Positions 35,121 through 46,900 of a stretch of DNA of 64,000 nt are shown piece by piece. Within the stretch, counting starts at the first letter, position 1; each line of letters begins with the position of its first letter. The notes below the pieces were generated by a model, which was not told the origin of the DNA, did no database searches, and saw only the letters and a list, made by a program, of their open reading frames with translations. The position numbers and the translations under genes were made by a program. This DNA is from Cucumis sativus. Its lineage: Eukaryota > Streptophyta > Magnoliopsida > Cucurbitales > Cucurbitaceae. The DNA is taken from assembly GCF_000004075.3 (NCBI RefSeq), contig NC_026656.2:17866607-17930606 (forward strand), given 5' to 3'.

Positions 35121-36337
35121 GGTCACAGTTATGGTATGAGTGTGTGTTATTTAGCTCATATTTTTCACGTGCTATACAAATATCTAGTTAACTACTTGAT
35201 CTTTCATATAGTTATCACCATCCAGTAGTTCTAACCTGCATTCGAAGTGTTTCAACAGATAAGAAGACCTATGTACTTTAGTTTTGTCTGTTCTCTTCCT
35301 ACTCTGAATAGATTCCGAACCTGTTAAGAAAAAAAAAAATCAGGGGGGTGAATGACACAGATACTTATTAAAAATCACACTAAATTGAAAAGTATAAGTT
35401 GTTGGGTTAGTCTAATAAGCACAATCATCAGTTAATAGTTGTGGGCTTAGATACAAGACTTGAACTTGTGACCTACCTACCGTCTAAGGGCACATAATAA
35501 TATATAATATCATGTAAATTAAGCCTAAGGACTATGAATTACAATGAAACATATGTTCAGTATAAACTAAACAACAGTTTACATACTTATTACAAACCCC
35601 TCGTTACAACTTGGAAGCATGGTTGACATTGGTTAACACAATAATATCTCACAACACAATGACTTCTTTTCAACTAGTTCCAACAAAAATTGTCATAGTT
35701 ATATTTCCTAGAGGATCACTATAACTAATACTATCTACAGCCTATACATGAAAATTATCTATTCACGATCTTATTATTTATAGCAGTATCATACATAGAA
35801 AAATCCATCCAAACTTAACTAAAACTTGAAACCGGACTGTGAACCTCATATTTACAAAAGGCAAAACACAAGGGGAGAAAATGTGGCATAGGATGCCTTC
35901 TCATGTACAAATTACTATTGCCCCACTAAAGCAATTATAACCAGGCACAAATGTATGTGTAGGCTATCTTAGCTACTTTGCATCCACCATAGACATAATC
36001 CCTAGAAAAACAGATGGTTCACTTTCACCATCAACTCAGTCACCACAAGCATTCAAACTCTTATATTATACTGAGTGCTTTCTACTGTTATGTTTTATAA
36101 CATTAACGTTCAAACAATTCAGACTCTTAATTTTTATTCCTTAGGTTCCCCTCACCTATACCATTAAATCAACCTCCAGTTTCTCTAAGTAAGCAGTGTG
36201 TTCATTAGAAACTATGAAATTCAATTAGTTTAGATACCTATTATTAATGAAAAAAGATAATCAAAACCCAAGAAAGCAAATGCTCACCAGATTATCTTCT
36301 TGTGATTCAGAATAAACCAAGATTCATAAACTGTATA

Positions 36338-37123
36338 CTATGCACCTTTTGAAAGCTCATCTTTCCTCACCCAAATCATTTTAACATCCCTCTGTTTACG
36401 AGGACCCCGACGATCAAGATTCCGACGATCTCTGAAATTCCGATTGCCTTGACTACTACCTCTGTCAACACCATTATTCCTCCCTCTTTTAATTTCGAAA
36501 CTCACTGAAATAAGGCTTAATTTGTTTTCCATCTCCTTCATCTCATGAGCGTAGCCAGTTTTCTCAGGTCCACGTCGACTCCCAGTCCACTTCTTTTCAT
36601 CGATTTTTCTTGCCCTAACATTTTTCTTCCCGTTCTGCACCCCAACCTCGCATTCCTTCTCCCGGAATCCCTCCTTCAAGTTCTCCTCAGGTGTTGGCGA
36701 CGTTTTATCCATCTTTCCCTTTCGTATCCTACGATTCTTCTTGCGACCCTTCTTTTCCTTCTTCTTGTCTCTCTCGATTCGAGGAATAGCCAGCTCAGGC
36801 TCGCTTTCATCCAGAATCTTCTTGCATATCTTGTTCACATTCCGTGGATTAGCTCGATAATATCTCCGAACCTTCTCACTCCCATTCCTGCTCCAAGAAG
36901 AAGCATTTCTTCGTGGCTTCCGAACCACCGGCTTCTGATCATCCTTCTTATCAGGTTCCGTCCGGGGAACCTTCTGTTCCCGTTCTTCTAGCTCAAGCTG
37001 TTTCAAATCTTCCTTCTCTTTGTGTTTTCGCTCGTTTTCTTTAAGCCACCGTTCTCGAAGATCAAGAATAGTGACATAGTTGGAGGGCTGAGATGAAATC
37101 TGGCTCCGGCCCCACTCTTCCAT
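36338..37123 (-). CDS. Basic Lys/Arg/Glu-rich protein of unknown function
   Basis: A single-exon frame of 261 codons starting MEEWGRSQ. It is dominated by charged, probably disordered sequence: a coiled-coil-like region (residues about 25-55, ERWLKENERKHKEKEDLK), several clusters of Lys/Arg that look like nuclear localisation signals (about 125-140, KKGRKKNRRIRKGK), and a C-terminal Arg/Gly/Asn region (NRNFRDRRNLDRRGPRKQR) ending MIWVRKDELSKGA. The N-terminal WGRSQ...YVTILDLRERWL block and the C-terminal IWVRK look most conserved-like, and I recall unnamed eudicot proteins of this design. RNA or nuclear association is inference from composition only. The opposite-strand frame 36545-36991 is a shadow. 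Confidence 0.7.
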   Translation of the reverse strand: MEEWGRSQISSQPSNYVTILDLRERWLKENERKHKEKEDLKQLELEEREQKVPRTEPDKKDDQKPVVRKPRRNASSWSRNGSEKVRRYYRANPRNVNKICKKILDESEPELAIPRIERDKKKEKKGRKKNRRIRKGKMDKTSPTPEENLKEGFREKECEVGVQNGKKNVRARKIDEKKWTGSRRGPEKTGYAHEMKEMENKLSLISVSFEIKRGRNNGVDRGSSQGNRNFRDRRNLDRRGPRKQRDVKMIWVRKDELSKGA

Positions 37124-38487
37124 CGGTAAATGGAAACGAATTCTCTAAAGAACTGTTACCTTATTACATCAATCAGTAGAAAATCGAATCAGTGAAGAGG
37201 AAAAGACAAGTTCGTGGAAGTAAATTATTTATTCCGCCAATTGGATGGTTTCGGAGTTGGAAAATGAAACGGACTGCAGCCATTTTTCCAATGGAATTTT
37301 GTTACTCGAAGAAGAATGCACGGCCTCAGCTCCAATCCGAACCAATTCCCCGGTTTTTGCGTAAAAGAAAGATTAAGCATCAAACTAACCCAACACTATT
37401 TTTTAATCCTACGTTTAACACAAATCTGTTCTGCCTAACCATACACATTTTTGGTATATATTTTTTTCCATAAGAAAACTTATTAAATCCTCGAACTTAT
37501 ATAATCGAGACAATTAATAAATTTTATTTTCAAACTTATTAATTCTTCAATTTTAAAAATTTAAAGGTGTAATTCCAACATTCTTATTTATTAACAATAT
37601 TTCTATATTATTTTACAATTGTTATCTATTTAATAATACTTTGCTCGTTATATTTGTAACTTTTTTTTTTAATTTTTATCTTTTGTCTAATATAACAATA
37701 GAAACCATTCCTTTTTTTTAATCTTTTGACTAATATAATAATAGATACCAAAACAGTACCAAAACAAATTAAAATATTTTCGTTATAACAAAATTTTAAA
37801 TTCTATCAATAATATTGAATAAACTAATAAGCTTTTAACCATTATAGACTTCTATTTTGTTCATAAATAAATGATAATCGATAGATACAATATTTTATCA
37901 AATTTACTATTTTTGACAGTTCCCCTACCATAGTATCAATAACAAAATATAATTATGTATACACAAAAATAAAAAATAAAAATAACTACTAACAGAAATT
38001 TAAGTATAAAGTTAAACTTGGACTGTATATATTATATAAAAGAATAACAAACATTGAAATGCCATTAAAAAATGTATTTGCTTAAAAAAGAGTCAAATAT
38101 TTATTTGTTAATATTTTATTTTATAAACTGTGTTTAGATATTTCCATAAACATTTTGTTTATTCCTAAAGCCACGTCGGTATCACGCGTTTAGTCACACT
38201 TGCCCCCCAGAACATTTTGAAAAAAAATAGATGTCATACAAAGTGTAAAGGACCCATTCTCCCAATTTGACTGATTTTTCATCCCAACTCACAAATTAAT
38301 TTTTATTTAAAATGCTCTAAAAATTCTCTCAAGAATCAGAACAAAGGTTGCAGAGGATCTAGAATTCACATATTCTATACACAAACTATAAATATAAAAT
38401 CATCCTAAAATTCTAATGTATTAAATATTAGATTCTCACACTTGACAGCTCAGCCAGCTCCTTGCTTGGGATGCCTCAACCTCCAAA
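37124..38487. other. Intergenic DNA
   Basis: Leader and promoter of the 36-37 kb gene, followed by AT-rich repeat-like sequence. Around 37770-37920 is another stretch with CTATCAATAATA and ATCGATAGATAC words like those near 24650, probably the same MITE-like family. The NDUFS4 3' untranslated region begins at 38487 going left. No gene is supported. Confidence 0.45.
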
Positions 38488-40289
38488 TTAATTTTCCTCA
38501 GCTCTCGGTGGTCCTTTCCATTTGAAGTTGTCTGCATAGGACTTCGGCTGCACAATATTAAAAAATAAGAAGCCTATAATCAGTTAAAAAACAAGTAGGA
38601 GTAAATGGGTATGAATTATCACTCCGACTGGCCCTGTCAAAGAAAAAGGAGAACCAAAATACAAAGGAGGACCAAAACACAAACGAAAAAGAATACAGTT
38701 TTCAAAAAAATTCAAGCAGTTGTAAATCTATTTATAGTCTATCAATAACATGCTGAGAATAGATGAAAGGGGTATCGTGAAAGAGTGATTTCAGAAATTA
38801 ATCAACAATAACTTTACCTTAAGAAGTGGTGTCTGTCGCTTCTTAACCTACAATAGGAGTTCTCAAGACAGTTAGCGACCAGATTACAAATAATATATTG
38901 TTTCTGTACCAGTCTTATGTAAAAGGAAGTCTCAAAAACTGTATCAATTGTAAATGATAAGAAAATTTCAGTGTAACCTCGTATTGCCAGCCATGCTTTT
39001 CAGCAAACCTCATTGCAGCTTCTGCACTATCAAAACTAAGGGCTGCATCACCGACATTAGCATAAGGGTCTCCTGTGGATGTCCATCCCATCAAGGGATT
39101 TTCCCACCTAAACAAATGGGGCCAGATAAGAAAGGGATATTGATCCACAACATCTAGAATGGCTATGGGAAAATGGAACAAATATTCAGCGAGCTTGCTT
39201 GTTGATACTTGCTTCAGTTTTAAATTATCTTGAAAAGGCATGAGAACAAAACCCGAAATTCGAAATCCAATTGAGCAAATGATAAATGATTTGCCATTAA
39301 GGAAAAAAAATGGTAGATGACTAATATAAAATCATGTGTAATTCAAGGAATGGAAACAAAAATAATATACAATATGTATCTGTTGGTATCCGACAAAGAT
39401 TAAGTGAACAGAGAAGTCAGCCCGGGACTTGCAATTGATGATAATCATACTTGTGTGTGGAGAGAAAATTAATTTTCCATTTCCCAACTTTCCCAGAGCC
39501 TTGTTGTGTGGCGGTTCTAGCAGGTGAGTAGATTATAACCTGGAATGCATAAAGGAGAATCCAATCAGTTCTTCCACAAACTCAAATACTGACAGTAACA
39601 ACATTATAACATTATAATATCAGTTCCTTCATTTTAATTTGTTAGAATACCAATCAGAAGTGAGAAGAGGACAATATAAAGCATTGCAGTACAAGAAAGA
39701 GAAATTACAGTATCAATTGTTATCTCTCCCTCAACTTCCCAACTCTTTCTATTTCTAAACACTCCTAATAATGAAGGAACACTCTTACTGCAACAAAAGC
39801 AAACAAAACTCCAATGGTCGAGAATCACACATGAGAAAAAAGAAAAGAAAAGAAAGACCTCGCAATCTCTTGCTGCAATTGAGATATAATTCCATGTTTA
39901 TTTAACACGATATCACAGGCAACACCCATGAAACTCATTCAGCAAAGTTGTCAAAGTTTTCCTGAGAAAGGACAACTTTTACTCTAATCTGACTGTCATA
40001 TTCAGCTCTTTCTCTAAGATTCTTCAAAAGCAACCATACAACAGAACCTGAATTCAATAAAATATCGTCCAATATATCTAAAACAAAACAAAACAGAGAG
40101 CAACTAATTTCACCGTTAGAAATGGCATACCCGACGATGGAGATGCTCTTCAGGAATGCCGGACGCTATGCCGATCTCCCCTGGCTTGACCTCAACCAAG
40201 GAGTCGGAAGAAAGCAATCGTGTACAATGAACAAAAGCTGATAGCCTTGAACGATCAAAATTGTACCTATGCAGCAGAGGGTTGGCCAT
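38488..40289 (-). CDS. NDUFS4: Complex I subunit NDUFS4 (18-kDa), mitochondrial
   Basis: Five exons: 40131-40289, 39451-39539, 38978-39107, 38818-38847, 38488-38547. They give 155 residues (Arabidopsis homologue 154). The N-terminus [20 protein letters not shown] is a typical arginine-rich mitochondrial presequence. Then come [38 protein letters not shown], and the family signature [20 protein letters not shown], followed by [13 protein letters not shown] and [12 protein letters not shown] near the end. NDUFS4 is an accessory subunit of the NADH dehydrogenase N/Q module, needed for full complex I assembly. The Arabidopsis mutant (frostbite1) shows altered redox and cold responses. All junction phases agree. 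The gene is head to head with EXO70, starts 757 bp apart. Confidence 0.96.
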
Positions 40290-41046
40290 CTTTACGACGA
40301 GATTCCTCTATTCCCATCACATTTTCCTCCCAATGGTTTATAAAATTTGCATTCAATTGCAAGAAAACGCGAAGCTTCCAGAAAATGCTATCCTCTCAAA
40401 TGCTTTGCAACGAATAGCAACGCCACGTCTACAATTTCAAGAACATTCGAAAAAGAAACTTGCTCCACGGTGCTTATAGATAAGAACAAAAATGGAATGT
40501 TAAAAGAAACAATAAAATATTAGTTAGTAATTATTATGCTAGTTAACTGTGTATTGCAGCGTGGAGTAGAGCTTGCCCATCGTAGGGATTCTTCCAACAG
40601 AAGAATACGGTCGGAATCGAATGGAATCTAACTCCGAAACAGACGAGCATCTACTCAAAGGCGCGTTTGCCGGCGGGATGGAAACCTTGCAAAAACTCGT
40701 CGAATGCATTACGTTGGCGTCAGAGAGACAAAATTTGACTGTGTATGTTCGCGACGAAGCGTGATGATGTGATGTATGTCTTTATGTGAATCAGAAACAT
40801 GGAGCTAAGGAGATCGTTTGGACTGGTTCTCGAAGGGTTGCCATCAACCGGCTGTGCATATTCTCAGCTTCTTAGTATGACTTTGTCCGCTTTCGATAAG
40901 AAGACGCCATTTTGTAACTTAGTTTACATCGCTCCAGTTGGCAAAATGAATTTCTTCTCGTCGTATTATGTTTCGTACCTGCATCGTGTTTGTCGTAGAT
41001 CCTATATCTCTCACGATTTTGGAAGCTGCGCCAAGGAGTAGTAACA
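40290..41046. promoter_or_regulatory. Shared divergent promoter region NDUFS4 / EXO70
   Basis: 757 bp separate the two start codons, so both promoters and leaders must lie here. The half nearest EXO70 (40570-41046) is less AT-rich and contains short open frames that look like leader sequence rather than genes. A frame beginning MESNSETDEHLLKGAFAGGM (40618 on) has no recognised domain. No specific cis-element is claimed. Confidence 0.4.
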
Positions 41047-43502
41047 ATGGCGCCAAGGGAAGAAGAGGACTCAAGGATCCAGAAGCTTGAATCAGCATGT
41101 TCGGATTTGAAAATCCTCCTTCAAGCGTCGACGGAACTGAACGAAAGCCTGGAGAGGATGGAGAAGAACATAGATTCAATCGACGAATCGCTCACGACAG
41201 CGTCGAGAAGCATATTACCTCTACAATCTTTGGCGATGACGACAAAAGCCCTCGAAACAAGAATCAACCGAGCAGCTTCGCCTGCTCTCAATCTCCTTGA
41301 TACTTTTAAGCGATCCGAATTTCTCCAACGCAAGATTCTCGCGATCTTCGCTAACTTATCGGTGGAAAAATCGCCGGAAGAACGCCTGAAGAAGCTGATC
41401 AAACTAGTGAACTGTGTGGATAGGCTGAATGCAGCCATAAGCGTGATTAGTCAAGAGGGGGAATCGGTGATCCAGAAACTCCAAGAAGTGGTGGAGTTCT
41501 TGAGCAGGACGAAGGCTGCCGATCCACAAAGGACACACAGACTGAAAGAGACGATGATCACACTCAAAGCTCTTTACGAAACTGAAATCGATGACATGAA
41601 GTTTGAGGGATTGCTTGACGAATCTCTACTGAATCTGCAAGATGAATTTGAAAACATATTAAAGAATCTAAAGCATCAAAGAAAACCGAAGTTCGATGAT
41701 GGTGATGGAGAAAAGGAAGGTGAAACCGTGGGGTCTGAGATGGGAAGCGAGCTGGAGATCGAAGCTGCTAAACGAATTGCTGAAACTCTAACCGCCAACG
41801 ATTGTTTGGATATTTGCATCAACATTTACGTCAAGGTAATGACCATTTACTTAACTAAAAATAATAATAATAAGTACAATTGTACAAATATCAATTTACT
41901 TTAAATTTTGTGGTTCTTCAATGGATTAATATAAATACATTCATAAAACTTCACAATTATTAATTCAAAATGGAGACATTTGAATACCAACTTGTTCTAA
42001 ATGATGACCACTCATTAAATCTTCATTGTAATACATTTCTTTCTATTACGATTGCAACATTATGTCAAAAACGGCTTCTTCTCCAATGAGATTGAAATTG
42101 GAAGTTTATGATTTGGCTGATAATAAAATACTGAGTAAAGAAGTGCAACAAATTCTATAACTATCGCTGTTCTATAAATCAGGTTAGATACAGGAGAGCA
42201 GCTACCGCATTGATGCGGCTCAATCCAGTCTATCTAAAAACTTACACTCCAGAAGAAATTGACAAAATGGAGTGGGAAAAGTTGGAGACAGCAATTTCAC
42301 TATGGATTGAACATTTCAAGGTCGCAGCCACGAGCGTGTTGATTTCTGAGAAGAAGCTTTGTAATCAGGTTTTAGGCTCAATCATGGACGGACTGATGTG
42401 GCCTGAATGCTTCGTCAAGATCGCAGACAAAATTATGACTGTCTTCTTCCGGTTTGGGGAAGGCGTCGCCAGAAGCACCAAAGAGCCGCAGAAACTGTTC
42501 AAGCTCTTGGACATGTTCGACTCCATGGAAAAACTCGACTCCGAATTCTCTGAGGCATTTAGCGGCGAAGCCGGCGCCGAAATCCGTACACGATACAGAG
42601 AGCTCGAGAAGCTACTCGTGCACGCATCCAGCAAAGTTTTTTGGGATTTCGGCCTTCAAATCGAGGGAAATTCAGACGGATTTCCACCTCCAAAAGACGG
42701 ATCGGTTCCTAAACTAGTCCGTTACGCCGTCAACTACCTCAAGTACCTTGCAAGCGACAACTACAGTTCCGCCATGGCTAAAGTTCTCCAAATACAAAAG
42801 TCGTGGAAGGGCGGATTCCTCTCAAAATTGGAAGCGGAGGAGAATTTGCTTAAAGACGCCTTCTCCAACGTAATGGAAGCCCTACAAAGAAACGTGGAAT
42901 CCAAAAAATCGCGCTATAGAGACAAAATCCTACCGCATATCTTCTCAATGAACACATACTGGTACATCTACATGCGGATCCGAAACACAGAACTAGGAAG
43001 ATTGCTAGGTGAACAGTATATGCGAAAAAATTACAAAGCAGTAGCAGAAGAATCGGCTTACACTTATCAAATGCTATGTTGGGAGCCTCTGCTTTCGGTA
43101 ATGGACATGGACGACATGCGATTACAGAACATGGAAACGGTGGAAGATTTAGCGAAAACAAAAATGGAATCATTCGTGAAGGCACTAAGAGAATTCTCAC
43201 AGAAACATAGAGCGACGTACTCCATCCCAGATTTGGATTTGCGGGAGCAGTTGAAAGAGGCAACTCTGAAGATGATACTCCCGGCTTATACAGAGTTTTT
43301 CAATTTGCATTCGGCTTTGTTGCCGGGAATTGGGAAGTATTACGTGGGCCTAGAGACGATCCATGACTTTGTGGGCCGGGCCTTTGAGTTCGAAGGTGGG
43401 AGTGGGCCTGGGTCGGGTGGCAAATTGAAGCGAAGGGGTTCGATGGATCGGATGGGTGAGATTGCGTCTGATGGACCAATATTAGCCGTTGGATTGAGAT
43501 AA
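41047..43502 (+). CDS. EXO70: EXO70 exocyst subunit (perhaps C-type clade)
   Basis: Two exons, 41047-41835 and 42183-43502, joined in phase 0 at IYVK|VRYRRAA (donor AAG|GTAATG, acceptor ATCAG|GTT). The product has 702 residues, usual for EXO70. Residues 1-180 are a coiled-coil-rich N-terminus (ESLERMEKNIDSIDESL). The C-terminal two thirds is the all-helical exo70 domain, with YTPEEIDKMEWEKLETAI, FVKIADKIMTVFFRFGEGVA, KLFKLLDMFDSM and MNTYWYIYMRIRNTELGRLLG. EXO70 binds plasma-membrane phosphoinositides and directs the exocyst complex to secretion sites. Plants have many paralogues. The RRAATALMRLNPVYL and SEKKLCNQVLG wording reminds me of the EXO70C group (pollen tip growth), but clade assignment needs a tree. 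The C-terminal tail is unusually Gly/Ser-rich (FEGGSGPGSGGKLKRRGS). Confidence 0.93.
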
Positions 43503-44250
43503 CTAGAGATTGCTATCTGCTGCTTGACGACCACGCAAAGGATTCCGATGTTTGTAGGGAACTATGTGGAAAATTTGAAATATTCTTTAGTCCATAGATT
43601 TTTATGAAATTTGCCCCAAAGGAAAAAGGGAAAGTTGTATGTTTTATTGTCACGTAATATGGTCAAATGAAATAAATTTTCATTCAAATCATAACATATA
43701 TTTGAATATTGATATGAAAGTCAAAATAAAATATCCAATAATTTTTTTCTTTCAAATTCAATGATATTATCCCATAACTTTGAACTTTATAAATTTATAT
43801 TACTCTTTAAGTAACTTTATTTACATTTTAAAAAGTAGTTTTTCAAATATATAGTAAAATAAATCAAAATGATATTTGTATCGTGATAAATCTCCAAAAG
43901 TCCTTTTAAAAAGTTAATCTAAGTATAATTTGACAAATCAATTGTGTTTACCATGATAGTTGCAATTAATTGGATACGTTTTATTCAAAGATTGGACCAT
44001 CTCTTGGAACACTCGTAAACAAATTTGAGTCGGCAAGATTTCCTGTGAGAATCTATCAAGGCATCTTCGATTCAAGAGAATAATTCCTTACGCCGATAAC
44101 GAATCTTCGAGTTTGCCTCCATTTTTTTTCCTTCTAGACTTGCTCTTCCCTCACGCTCAGGAAACCCCATCTAGAAGTTTATTTGGTTAATTTCATTGGG
44201 AAAATTCAGGACCGAAATTTCAGAGAAAAATTATTCGTAGAGCTGCAAGC
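43503..44250. other. Intergenic DNA between EXO70 and F-box gene
   Basis: EXO70 3' untranslated region, AT-rich spacer and, from about 44050, a pyrimidine-rich probable leader of the F-box gene. Nothing else is supported. Confidence 0.45.
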
Positions 44251-46188
44251 ATGGCTAATCTTAGCTCCGATTATGACGAAATGGGCTCCTTTTCCTTTAC
44301 TGACTTCCCGGAAGATGTTCAGTTATGCATCCTCTCCTTCCTCTCTCCTTCCGATATAGCGACTTTCTCTTGCACATCGAAGAGATTCGTTTCTCTCTGC
44401 AGGAATGATCGGAAATTGTGGTTTACTATGTGCGACCGGAAATGGGGATCCAAGACTCAGATCAAGAATTGGGGGAAAGGGAAAATCACTTACAGGTTAC
44501 TCTATAAAACTCTTCACCAGTGGGAGAATTTGATTGGTTTTTGGCGTCGGAGTGGTTCGTCAACCATCAGCGTCACATCGCCGCCGTTGGTGTTCTTCGA
44601 ATGGGGCCCCGATTTTCTTGCTGGGTGTAGGGTTTCTCCGTCGAAAAACGGTACTTACGATGTATTTAAGTCACCATTTTTATGGATGACCCTCTCTTCA
44701 GAAGGTCAAGCCATGAGTTTTATCAACCTGGATGGCCGCTCTGAGTTCGCTGGGAAGTTTGCGGATTTAGGAGAATCCGATTTTTCCGATTGCGATTTGA
44801 TTCCTATCGATCTGAGCTTCATGGGGAAAAATCATTTTGTCATTGAGGAAAATTTGGCGTTTCCTTATCCAACTTCCCCAGAACGAAGCAAAAAAGGATT
44901 CCGCCGAAGTTCAAGTTCAGCCAATTTACTGGCGGAAGACGGTGCAGCCGCCATAACCGATGTGAGCAGAGTGGAAAGTGGCTCGCCGGGAAGCTTACCG
45001 GACCGATTAATGTCAGAAATTTATCAGCATTTTGCTAATAGAACCAGTCCTGGAGGGGACAGAGCCTCAAGGAGGCAACGGAGGAGGGAGAGGGAAAGGC
45101 TTGGAAAGAGGAAGTGGGAACCAGAGCATTTCGTTAAAATTGTCAATTGCTCACCCACACCATTGCGGCCATTACAGGGCTTATGGAAGGTGTTGTCTCC
45201 CTCCCTTACCTCCTTGTGTTTATGTACTCTTTTGGAACAGTTGTATTTTTTTTATGGGGAAATTTTGATGTTCCAAGAACTTACTACTTCTTTGTACTAG
45301 CTTGATAATTGATATTCACAATACAACAAAATATTAAAACATTGCTACACAAACTTGAAAATTTAATGGGTGGGAAACATACAAACCATCTGATTTCAGA
45401 AAATGCGGAGGGTCGATTGAGATTTCTACGTCTCTGTAGCTAATGTGATCTTTGTTAAGCTCTGGTTATCTGTACCTGCTGAGTATTAGTTTCAGAAGAT
45501 TTACATTTTTGTTAACTTAGTAACTCAGCTGAATATGGAAATATGCCCCTGTTTTATGCAAGCCTGAAATAAGTTGCAAACAATCTCTCAATCATTTATT
45601 GTCGAGGTTAGAAGTCGAGCAGCTTCATTGCATCTGTGTTCATTTTGATTTCCATTCTTGGGAGTAGTAACAAATTGATGGTTTAGTTATGTGGGATGAT
45701 ATAGCATGGATTTCTATTCGATCCTGCAGGGAATCAGTGAGGATTTGAGCATGGATTTCTATCTTGTTGTCTATGATGACATTGGTGGCATTGCATGTCG
45801 GAAAGTAGGAGACTCGTCCGAACGCCTCTCTAGTTATGCTCCTGTGTTTTGGACATCCAATACTACATTCTTGGAAGCTCCATTCTCTGTGGAGGAAGAA
45901 TATTTGCACGACTGCCGAATACATGTTCAGCCTCTAGCAGCCAATGACATCGATGAGCTAGTGCCTTCAATTGAAAATAAAAATATTTCTCGCATTCTTT
46001 GCGTCAACTCGAGTTATGATCTAGTCCTACCTGACCTGGCTGGAAGTGCTCCAAATCCTCGGAATGTGGAGGGAAGAATTTGGCAGTACAGTAATGGGAC
46101 TTTTGGGTTTGGGTTCCTTAGAGATAATTTTATTATAGACCTGAAACACCTTGCTCGAAATGGTACTATTGTGGATACTGTGGAATAA
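44251..46188 (+). CDS. F-box protein (resembles Arabidopsis At3g12350 family)
   Basis: Two exons, 44251-45189 and 45730-46188, joined in phase 0 (LWK|GISEDL), 465 residues. The F-box lies at about 14-60 ([40 protein letters not shown]), so the protein should dock to SKP1 in an SCF ubiquitin ligase. The rest has no named repeat. It starts with [10 protein letters not shown] and [14 protein letters not shown], then has a Ser-rich and Arg-rich linker (about 210-295, [16 protein letters not shown]), and ends with a compact domain containing [17 protein letters not shown] and [20 protein letters not shown]. Substrate unknown. The family identification is from memory and moderately sure, while the F-box itself is clear. 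The longer unspliced frame past 45189 reads intron. Confidence 0.88.
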
Positions 46189-46900
46189 TGTATTTGTTGA
46201 TTCTTCTTTTAATTAACAATGTAGCCATTTGATGAATTCTTTGGCCAAGCATAATCTTTATACAATGTACAGATTGATTATGAATCATTCATATGTCAGA
46301 AGTTCACAAATACAATGTTCTCTCTCTCTCTTTCTTTCATGTTAACCTTGAGGATTGTGGTTTAAAACATGTTATCTGCCTTTTTAAGCTATACAAGTTT
46401 GAGCCAACCTTCCAGAATAATGACTTCAAAACGAAACAAAAGGGATGGCTTAGCATATACTTCTATTTTTTGTCTGATTTGAGAGAATTCTATTGAGTTC
46501 TTACGCTTCATATTTACAGTTCTACCTTGTTATCATAGTAGGAACCCAATTTAGATTACAAACCATAAATAGAGTATACTGATTATAGAAATGACGAAAG
46601 TACTTATAATAATAAGCATCCATTGGAATTGATAGGAATTTGATTCAAATCTACAAACATGCCACACTTCTTTGAGACGAAAGATGGTGAAAATCAAACA
46701 GATCTTGGCATCTGTTAGAGCATGTTATTTGAATATTTGAGAAACAGACAGGCCAAAAACACACTTTTAACACGAAACGCAATGGATGCCAGTACTTCTT
46801 TTAGTGTACAGCCTTAAAAGGACAAGGGTTGGAAAGGAGGAAACTAAGATATTTTGCCTGAAAGGAAAAACAGATTCCGATAAAGCTTGATTCTGCAAAA
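46189..46900. other. Intergenic DNA between convergent genes
   Basis: 3' untranslated regions of the F-box gene (left) and of WLIM1 (right), with a CT microsatellite at about 46319-46332. No gene is supported. Confidence 0.5.

Larger units (their letters stand above)
27522..36337. other. AT-rich gene desert
   Basis: 8.8 kb without a supported gene. The first few hundred bases are leader and promoter of the SOFL gene (repeated GTTTGTTTG words near 27620). The rest is extremely A/T-rich with many microsatellite-like words, for example ATT/AAT repeats near 31560 and 31700. Weak repeat signals include a 27-bp tandem duplication at 32011-32064 and possible LTR-like sequence near 34880-35120. Short frames here have no recognisable domain. 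No tRNA or hairpin precursor stood out. Confidence 0.5.

Noticed and set aside
35400-35500. SINE-like words (GACTTGAACTTGTGACCTACC)
   Set aside because: A short resemblance to a reversed B-box region only. No body or flanking repeat, so probably chance or too decayed to call.
36545-36991. 148-codon plus-strand frame
   Set aside because: Shadow of the minus-strand charged protein; the repeated Leu/Ser/Phe come from reversed Lys/Arg/Glu codons.
42850-43263. 137-codon minus-strand frame inside EXO70
   Set aside because: Shadow of EXO70 exon 2.
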